Below are positions 7,054-12,098 of a stretch of DNA of 12,098 bases, in pieces. The translations under genes and the position numbers were made by a program. The stretch comes from Comamonadaceae bacterium. Lineage in GTDB: Bacteria > Pseudomonadota > Gammaproteobacteria > Burkholderiales > Burkholderiaceae_C. A model generated the notes under the pieces. The model was not told the origin of the DNA. It worked only from the letters and a program-made list of their open reading frames with translations, and made no database searches. The stretch's first letter is position 1. Each line of letters begins with the position of its first letter. The stretch is taken from the NCBI GenBank assembly GCA_947374505.1, contig CANCCE010000075.1, forward strand, positions 1 to 12,098, given 5' to 3'.

Positions 7054-7827
7054 ATGAGCGCTTTCAACGAAGAACGGGTTTTATCCGTCCACCACTGGAC
7101 CGACACGCTGTTCACTTTCACGACGACCCGCGACCAGTCGCTTCGCTTCAGCAACGGCCACTTCACCATGATCGGCCTGCGCGTCAATGACAAGCCGCTG
7201 CTGCGCGCCTACAGCATCGTCAGCCCGAATCACGACGAGCATCTGGAGTTTTTGAGCATCAAGGTGCAAGACGGCCCGTTGACATCGCGCCTGCAGCACA
7301 TTCAGATTGGTGACACCGTGATCGTTGGCCGCAAGCCGACGGGTACCTTGCTCATTGATTACCTGCTGCCCGGAAAACGGCTGTATTTGCTGTCCACCGG
7401 CACCGGCCTGGCGCCTTTCATGAGCATCATCCGTGACCCGGCCACTTATGAGCAATTCGAGCAAGTGGTGCTGGTTCATGGCGTGCGGCAAGTCAACGAA
7501 CTGGCGTATCAAGACCTGATCGTCAATGAACTGCCGAAGCATGAATTTTTGGGCGAGATGATCTCCAAGCAGTTGCTGTATTACCCGACCGTGACGCGTG
7601 AGGCTTACCGCAACACGGGCCGGGTGACCGACTTGATCGAGAGCGGCAAGCTGATGGCTGATTTGAATCTGCCAGCGCTCGACCCGGTGGAGGACCGCGT
7701 CATGATTTGCGGCAGCCCGGGCATGCTCAAAGACTTGAAACGCATGCTCGAAGAGCGCGGCTTCAAAGAAGGCAACACCGTGCGCCAAGGTGACTTCGTG
7801 ATTGAGCGGGCCTTCGCGGAGCAGTGA
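7054..7827 (+). CDS. fpr: Ferredoxin/flavodoxin-NADP(+) reductase
   Basis: Cytoplasmic flavoenzyme of 257 residues that moves electrons between NADP(H) and ferredoxin or flavodoxin, often tied to oxidative stress and iron-sulfur cluster supply. FAD binding is shown by RAYSIVSP (51-58) and the NADP site by STGTGLAPFMS (114-124) and MICGSPGML (217-225). The protein ends in GDFVIERAFAEQ, the short tail without a terminal aromatic residue seen in bacterial subclass I enzymes. I chose the ATG at 7054 because family members begin just before the ERVLSVHHWTDTLF strand. The frame stays open 91 codons further upstream, but that part runs antisense into the binding-protein gene. No good Shine-Dalgarno precedes the ATG. 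It diverges from the liv-type operon, and nothing in the sequence shows a shared role. Confidence 0.93.
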   Translation: MSAFNEERVLSVHHWTDTLFTFTTTRDQSLRFSNGHFTMIGLRVNDKPLLRAYSIVSPNHDEHLEFLSIKVQDGPLTSRLQHIQIGDTVIVGRKPTGTLLIDYLLPGKRLYLLSTGTGLAPFMSIIRDPATYEQFEQVVLVHGVRQVNELAYQDLIVNELPKHEFLGEMISKQLLYYPTVTREAYRNTGRVTDLIESGKLMADLNLPALDPVEDRVMICGSPGMLKDLKRMLEERGFKEGNTVRQGDFVIERAFAEQ

Positions 7828-7836
7828 TAAGCCAAC

Positions 7837-7863
7837 GCTAGGTGGCCTGCCTAGTTCATTTTC
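7837..7863 (+). terminator. Weak candidate terminator after fpr
   Basis: In the 36-base gap between the convergent fpr and transglycosylase genes, GCTAGG (7837-7842) can pair with CCTAGT (7850-7855, one G-T pair) around a 7-base loop, followed by TCATTTTC. The stem is short and the T-run is broken, so termination here is only possible, not shown. It would act on fpr, not on the opposing gene. Confidence 0.3.
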
Positions 7864-9897
7864 TCAAGGCATTTTTTCATCAGAAGGCGGCGCATTGGCT
7901 TCGCGTGGTCCGATCATGCCCAGACGCGCCTTCAAAGACTGCGGCTGGCCGGTCAACACGGCGGCGTAGTTGGTGGTGTTGGACAACACCTTTTTGACGT
8001 AGTCGCGGGTTTCGTTGAAGGGCACGTTTTCGGCCCAGATGGCGGCTTCGAGTTGCGGCCCGTTGCGCCAGTTGCGTGGCCGGCTCGGCCCCGCGTTGTA
8101 AGCGGCAGCGGCCATCGCCATCGACCCCCCAAAGTCATCCAGCGCGCGCTTCAGGTAGGCCGTGCCAATGGTGATGTTGGTGTCACGGTCGTTGAGCTGA
8201 TTGGCGGTGAAGCTTTTCAGGCCAATGTAGCGGGCGGTTTCGCGGGCGGTGGCAGGCATGATTTGCATCAGACCGGAGGCGCCGACACCCGAGCGCGCCT
8301 CCATGATGAAGCGGCTTTCCTGGCGGATCAAACCGTACACATAGGCTGGATCCAAGCCGATGTCGCGGCTGCGTTTGATGACGGCGTCACGGAACGGCAT
8401 GGGGAAGCGCTGGGCAAAGTCCATGCCGCCAGGTGTGCGTTCACTGGTGTTGATACAACGGTCCCAGATGGCGCGGTCGCAAGCCAGCTGCGCGGCGGCC
8501 AGCAGTTCGCGCTCACCCATGCCGCCGGTCTGGGCCAGATTGGTGGCGTAATTCCATTCGCGCACACCTTCGCTGCGCAGGCCGATGGCGATGGCATGCG
8601 TCGCGCGTTGCAGGCTGGCGTTGCTACGGGCGGCTTCTTTTTCTGCCGTACTCAGGGCCACCGGGCTGGCCGGCACAGTGATGAGCTGACCCAACTCTTC
8701 CAGCGCCAACTGTTCGTAAAAACCGCGCACCGAGGCAATCGACTGATACAGCACCAGCGCTTGCGCACGCTGAGGTGCTGTCGGCGTGGGCGAGGCGCCC
8801 AACAAGGCGCGGGCTCTCCAATAGATCCAAGTCGGTTCTAGGCGGGTGTCGCTGCTCATGGCGTTGATGCTGTTGAGCACCAGCGGCCAACGCGGCTGGC
8901 TTCCGGCGCGCAGGGCTGCGCGGGTTTTCCAGCCCAGCATCTCGTCCGTGAGGTCGCTGTCGGCCGTCACCTTGTTGAAGTAAACCAAGGGGTCTGAGTC
9001 CTGACTGCTAAAGCGAATCGCGCTTTGTTTGCCGATCACCCCCCAGACCCAGTTGCGTTCTTCTTGACTTAATTGAAAGCCCCATTTGTGATCCAAAAAC
9101 TTGGCCGCCGCTTCGGGGTCGGTGCCGGCCAGCTTGACCAGCGCCAGCGTGATGAGTTCCTTGCGGACCTTCGTGAACGCCAGTTTTTTGTCGATCAAAA
9201 ATTGTGACGGGCTGGCTTGGATGGTCGCCAGCAAGGCCATCGACTCAGGCGAGACCATCTCGACGGCGTCACGGGTCGGGCGTGGCCGGTTGTTTTCGAT
9301 CGACAGCCGGGCCTTGCGCCAGATGTCCAGCGGCGTCAGTTGTTTGTCGGCCAGCAGGCGCTCAGCGGCAGCCCGGCAACCGCCATCGGCATCTCGCTGG
9401 GCGTACCAGGTTTTCTTCACGTTGTCGGCCAGTGCGCCCGAACTGTCCGGGCCGCTTTTGACGTGCTCGATCAACCAGGCATAGCAGCGCACATCGCGGT
9501 CGTCGCCCATGCGAAACTTGGGATGCTCAGCGGCAAAGGTGGTCCAGTCGCGACGGTCGCCGAGCAGCAGCAACCAGTCGTTACGCAGGCGGTCTTCCTG
9601 GTAACTGCCTGCATAACGCGTTAAAAAAGCTTGTACCTCTTCAGGAAGAGCTTCATTCAGGCGACTGTTCAACTCCCAATACGCCGCCCACGGTTCCAGC
9701 GCATGACCGCGCACCTGCGGCAACAACGCAGTCAGGCGGGCTTTGTCGCCGCGCCTGAAGGCTTGGCCCATCTCCAAAACAGTGTCGTCGGCGCGCGTCA
9801 AGACCAGCGCCGGCGCGTTTTGTGCCAATGCCGGCAGTGCCAATAAAGAGCTCGCAACAGCCGCCAAAGCCGTTGTGTAAATAAATTTCGATAGCAT
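7864..9897 (-). CDS. slt: Soluble lytic murein transglycosylase (Slt70-like)
   Basis: Periplasmic enzyme that cleaves the MurNAc-GlcNAc bond of peptidoglycan to leave 1,6-anhydro ends, working in wall turnover. The 677-residue product has a signal peptide (hydrophobic 8-23, likely cut after LAQ or ALA near 24-26). A long alpha-helical region (about 35-500) corresponds to the U-shaped and linker domains of Slt70. The C-terminal lysozyme-like domain (about 505-650) has IRQESRF with the predicted catalytic Glu527, GLMQIMP (542-548), AYNAGP (599-604) and ENVPFNETRDYVKKVL (623-638). Length is near that of E. coli Slt70. The ATG lies 9 bases from the divergent cyclo-ligase ATG, with no Shine-Dalgarno visible; the signal peptide fixes the start well. 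Its promoter must lie inside the cyclo-ligase coding region. Confidence 0.95.
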   Translation of the reverse strand: MLSKFIYTTALAAVASSLLALPALAQNAPALVLTRADDTVLEMGQAFRRGDKARLTALLPQVRGHALEPWAAYWELNSRLNEALPEEVQAFLTRYAGSYQEDRLRNDWLLLLGDRRDWTTFAAEHPKFRMGDDRDVRCYAWLIEHVKSGPDSSGALADNVKKTWYAQRDADGGCRAAAERLLADKQLTPLDIWRKARLSIENNRPRPTRDAVEMVSPESMALLATIQASPSQFLIDKKLAFTKVRKELITLALVKLAGTDPEAAAKFLDHKWGFQLSQEERNWVWGVIGKQSAIRFSSQDSDPLVYFNKVTADSDLTDEMLGWKTRAALRAGSQPRWPLVLNSINAMSSDTRLEPTWIYWRARALLGASPTPTAPQRAQALVLYQSIASVRGFYEQLALEELGQLITVPASPVALSTAEKEAARSNASLQRATHAIAIGLRSEGVREWNYATNLAQTGGMGERELLAAAQLACDRAIWDRCINTSERTPGGMDFAQRFPMPFRDAVIKRSRDIGLDPAYVYGLIRQESRFIMEARSGVGASGLMQIMPATARETARYIGLKSFTANQLNDRDTNITIGTAYLKRALDDFGGSMAMAAAAYNAGPSRPRNWRNGPQLEAAIWAENVPFNETRDYVKKVLSNTTNYAAVLTGQPQSLKARLGMIGPREANAPPSDEKMP

Positions 9898-9906
9898 CGG
9901 GTGATT

Positions 9907-10548
9907 ATGGACAAATTAACTGCACGCAAACGTCTCATCGAACAACGTTTAAACCTGCCGGATCGCCTACAGCGCGCCGACTTGTTACAACGGGTCATGC
10001 GGATCTGGCTGGTCGGACGGCCGGATGCCGTGATTGGGGCTTATTGGCCCATCAAAGGGGAATTTGACCCCTTGCCCGCGCTCTACCGTTGGCAAGAAGA
10101 CGCCATGCTCGGCGAGTTGTTTGAGCCGAACAAGCCGCTGACGCCGGACGGTGGCACGCAAATTGTGACCGAAAGCCTGGCGAACCGTTCGCCGCGCAAG
10201 ATCGGTCTGCCGGTGGTCGACAAAGTTCACAAGACGCTGACGTTTCATGCGTGGTACCCCGGCTGCCCGATGGAAGAAGATGCCTACGGTATTCCGAAAC
10301 CCAAAGACACCGAATTGATCGTCCCGACCTTGCTGTTTGTGCCCTGTGTGGGTTATGGGCCGGGCGGCTTCCGGTTGGGCTACGGCGGTGGTTTTTACGA
10401 CCGGACGTTGGCCACTTTGCAGCCCAAGCCGGTGACGGTCGGGCTGGGTTTCAGTCACGGCTGGTTGCCTGACCTGGAGCCCGAACCGCACGATGTGCCA
10501 CTGGACGCCTTGCTGAACGACGAAGGTGTGGTCTGGGCAGGCAGCTGA
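9907..10548 (+). CDS. 5-formyltetrahydrofolate cyclo-ligase
   Basis: Converts 5-formyltetrahydrofolate and ATP to 5,10-methenyltetrahydrofolate in the cytoplasm, recovering a folate form that otherwise inhibits one-carbon enzymes. The 213-residue product has the N-terminal basic helix (TARKRLIEQR, 5-14), YWPIKGEFD (47-55, the substrate-side PIxxEx pattern), YGIPKP (127-132) and the family hallmark FRLGYGGGFYDR (155-166) that binds the phosphates of ATP. I prefer the ATG at 9907; an in-frame GTG at 9901 would add two residues. The only ribosome-site candidate is a weak GGGTG just upstream. The gene diverges from slt, and its promoter would have to sit inside the first slt codons, where an AT-rich patch at 9878-9889 is a possible -10 region. 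It is the ygfA/fau family; no name is given because usage varies. Confidence 0.93.
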   Translation: MDKLTARKRLIEQRLNLPDRLQRADLLQRVMRIWLVGRPDAVIGAYWPIKGEFDPLPALYRWQEDAMLGELFEPNKPLTPDGGTQIVTESLANRSPRKIGLPVVDKVHKTLTFHAWYPGCPMEEDAYGIPKPKDTELIVPTLLFVPCVGYGPGGFRLGYGGGFYDRTLATLQPKPVTVGLGFSHGWLPDLEPEPHDVPLDALLNDEGVVWAGS

Positions 10549-10556
10549 TGGCTGAC

Positions 10557-11489
10557 TTATCGCTGGACTGACAGCGCGCGCAAATCCAACTCGTAATTTT
10601 GCAATTTGCGCAAAGCGGTGAGGCGTTGCTCAGGGCTCATGCTGTTGTGCAAGTCTGCGAATGTCTGGCAGGCTTGCATCCGCGTTTTTTGGCTGTAGTC
10701 ACGGTAGCTTGGGTCTGGGGACATGGCCACGCGCGCAAAAACGCCGCCCAAGTTGGTTGACATGATGGCGGCCGATGCTTGCCTCAGGTTGTGCAGGGTT
10801 TGCAGCAAATCATGTTGCCTGCGCAGGCGCTCGGCATAGGCGGCTTCCGGGTCAAAACCAGACGTTTCAAGCCCTGCGTCCAACAACGCTTCTTGCTTGT
10901 TCGTGAGGTTTCCATAAAGACTCTCGGCGCGTGTCACCGCTTGATCAAGCCGCTTTTCGCGCAGCTTGGCCGCTGGGCCGTCGACATAATCTTTGCGGTA
11001 CTTGGCATTGGCTTTGGCCAGTTTTTTCTGCAGATACGCCAGTTGTGTCCCGTCCAAGCTGGCCAGCACCTGCATGCCCGCACCTTGACCACCTCTTTCG
11101 CCTTCCCTTTGTCCTTCAGACTGCAGCCGTGCGGCGATGCCCTCGAATGTCACCAGCAAGCGGTCCTGCACTTCAACATACAGCGTGCAGGCTTGTGCGG
11201 CCGTCACGTCTTTGGGGATTTGGTGTTGCAGCTTTTCCAGTGTCTCGATGTACAAGGGCAATTGCGTCTGCCGGTGCCATTGGTGAATGTCGTCCAGCGC
11301 CGCCTTCACGAGGGGGCGCTGGGTCGAATTGAAATCAAGATAGCTGTCCAAGTACCAGTACGTCGCCAGCGGCGATTGGTTGTAGGCGAGGCGTAGCGCG
11401 CCGCAGCCCTGCAGCCCCACGACGAGCATGGCTGCGCCGATAATCCTCAACAGGTACTTTAACAACGACAAGTAAGCAGGACATTTCAT
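10557..11489 (-). CDS. DUF6279-type lipoprotein
   Basis: A 310-residue predicted lipoprotein of unknown function. The signal sequence is MKCPAYLSLLKYLLRIIGAAMLVV, with a lipobox LQGC and lipidated Cys29; Gln at the -2 position is slightly unusual. The segment after it, LRLAYNQSPLATYWYLDSYLDFNSTQRPLVKAALDDIHQWHRQTQLP, is the recognisable start of the DUF6279 family. The rest is charged, helical and rich in Gln, Lys and Glu, suggesting a periplasm-facing helical domain anchored in a membrane. The ATG at 11489 was chosen because it gives a normal lipoprotein signal and has GGAG 5 bases upstream. An open extension to 11558 would run antisense into glmU and move the signal far inside. The stop lies 8 bases from the convergent cyclo-ligase stop. 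Confidence 0.85.
   Translation of the reverse strand: MKCPAYLSLLKYLLRIIGAAMLVVGLQGCGALRLAYNQSPLATYWYLDSYLDFNSTQRPLVKAALDDIHQWHRQTQLPLYIETLEKLQHQIPKDVTAAQACTLYVEVQDRLLVTFEGIAARLQSEGQREGERGGQGAGMQVLASLDGTQLAYLQKKLAKANAKYRKDYVDGPAAKLREKRLDQAVTRAESLYGNLTNKQEALLDAGLETSGFDPEAAYAERLRRQHDLLQTLHNLRQASAAIMSTNLGGVFARVAMSPDPSYRDYSQKTRMQACQTFADLHNSMSPEQRLTALRKLQNYELDLRALSVQR
11478..11481 (+). promoter_or_regulatory. Ribosome binding site of glmU
   Basis: AGGA 6 bases before the glmU ATG at 11488. It lies within the first codons of the opposing lipoprotein gene and supports the chosen glmU start. Confidence 0.7.
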
Positions 11490-12098
11490 GGTAACTCCGA
11501 TAGACGTCGTCATCATGGCCGCCGGCAAGGGCACACGGATGAAAAGCGCTTTGCCCAAAGTGTTGCACCGTTTGGGGGGTCGTGCATTGTTACGTCATGT
11601 GATCGATTGCGCCAGATTGTTATCGGCCAGGCAAGCTGTCGTCATCACTGGCCACGGCGCGGCTGAGGTGGAGGCGGCGTTGAGCGCTGATATGCCCGCG
11701 GCGCTGAGCCTTCAGTTTGTTCGCCAAGAGCCCCAGCTGGGTACCGGCCATGCTGTGCAACAAGCGCTGCCGCAACTGGCCGACGACGGTGTCACGCTGA
11801 TTTTGTCAGGCGATGTGCCTTTGACCCAAGCCAGTACGCTGCAAGCGTTGCTGGCGCTGTGCGCTGGCCAGCACTTGGCCTTGCTGACGCTGGCCATGCC
11901 CGACCCGACAGGTTATGGCCGCATCGTCCGCGAAGACTCGGGTGGCAAGGTGCTGGCCATCGTTGAGCACAAAGACGCTAGCGATGCGCAGCGCCAGATC
12001 AGCGAAATTTACAGCGGCATCATGGCCGTGCCCACGCGCTTGCTGCGGACTTGGCTGAGCCGGCTCGACAACCAAAACGCCCAAGGCGAGTACTACCT
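11488..12098 (+). CDS. glmU: GlmU, N-terminal uridylyltransferase domain (runs off window)
   Basis: Bifunctional enzyme of UDP-N-acetylglucosamine synthesis: the N-terminal domain makes UDP-GlcNAc from GlcNAc-1-phosphate and UTP, the C-terminal left-handed beta-helix acetylates glucosamine-1-phosphate. The product feeds peptidoglycan and lipopolysaccharide. Only 203 codons are inside the window, so the acetyltransferase half is not seen. Visible are the nucleotide-binding loop MAAGKGTRMKSALPKVLH (10-27), QLGTGHAV near 87-94, the metal-binding LSGDVPLT near 110-117, GYGRIVRE, VEHKDASDAQRQI and NAQGEYY at the edge, all very close to E. coli GlmU. The start MVTPIDVVIMAAGKGTRM has a good AGGA 6 bases upstream. 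The start codon overlaps that of the divergent lipoprotein gene. The frame is open to the last base. Confidence 0.95.
   Translation, partial: MVTPIDVVIMAAGKGTRMKSALPKVLHRLGGRALLRHVIDCARLLSARQAVVITGHGAAEVEAALSADMPAALSLQFVRQEPQLGTGHAVQQALPQLADDGVTLILSGDVPLTQASTLQALLALCAGQHLALLTLAMPDPTGYGRIVREDSGGKVLAIVEHKDASDAQRQISEIYSGIMAVPTRLLRTWLSRLDNQNAQGEYY
11495..11498 (-). promoter_or_regulatory. Ribosome binding site of the lipoprotein gene
   Basis: GGAG on the minus strand, 5 bases before the ATG at 11489. It lies inside glmU codons 3 and 4 and decides the lipoprotein start against longer in-frame alternatives. Confidence 0.7.

Noticed and set aside
7081..7788. 235-codon open frame on the minus strand opposite fpr
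   Set aside because: It lies wholly inside the well-supported reductase gene on the other strand. Its His/Gln-rich composition is typical of a shadow of GC-rich coding DNA.
8053..8841. 262-codon open frame on the + strand opposite slt
   Set aside because: It is the complement of the transglycosylase catalytic and linker region, has no convincing ribosome site and resembles no known family.
10561..10576. Inverted repeat CGCTG/CAGCG near the convergent cyclo-ligase and lipoprotein stops
   Set aside because: The 5-base stem lies in the last lipoprotein codons and is not followed by a T-run on either strand, so it is not supported as a terminator.
11490..11558. 23-codon N-terminal extension of the lipoprotein gene
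   Set aside because: It would place the signal sequence and lipobox too far from the N-terminus and lies antisense in glmU. The ATG at 11489 has a good ribosome site.

Overview
The window looks like ordinary chromosomal DNA from a GC-rich betaproteobacterium, most likely order Burkholderiales, family Comamonadaceae (Rhodoferax/Polaromonas-like). That placement rests on codon use, on how the CCA-adding enzyme, 5-formyltetrahydrofolate cyclo-ligase and transglycosylase read by eye, and on the fused LivHM permease; no search was run. Genes are packed tightly. The longest stretch without a gene is the 166-base divergent region 6888-7053, so no stretch over 300 bases is empty.

Layout. A partial gene (1-113, +) ends by sharing a TTAA with the stop of cca. 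A six-gene minus-strand operon then runs from 6887 down to 110: periplasmic binding protein, fused LivH-LivM permease, LivG ATPase, LivF ATPase, an NAD(P)-binding epimerase-like protein of the NDUFA9-like group, and the CCA-adding enzyme cca. Four of its junctions look translationally coupled: three ATGA overlaps plus the short livF/epimerase gap. The first five genes are intact. Cca keeps its nucleotidyltransferase domain but its HD phosphohydrolase domain appears gutted. Divergent from the operon lies a ferredoxin/flavodoxin-NADP reductase (7054-7827, +). It converges on a soluble lytic murein transglycosylase (7864-9897, -). Only 9 bases separate the start of that gene from the divergent 5-formyltetrahydrofolate cyclo-ligase (9907-10548, +). 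The ligase converges on a DUF6279-type lipoprotein (10557-11489, -), whose start codon overlaps that of glmU (11488 to the window edge, +) in a single CATG.

How the genes relate. The liv-type genes form one complete ABC importer of the branched-chain amino acid family (HAAT), with unknown ligand. The epimerase and cca appear to ride on the same transcript. The transglycosylase, the lipoprotein and glmU all concern the cell envelope, and the ligase feeds one-carbon metabolism. I see no mobile element, CRISPR array, tRNA, rRNA, prophage or defence system, and no convincing new multi-gene system. The points worth a second look are the degenerate HD domain of Cca and the extreme overlaps between opposing genes: shared stop codons, shared start codons and a 9-base divergent gap.
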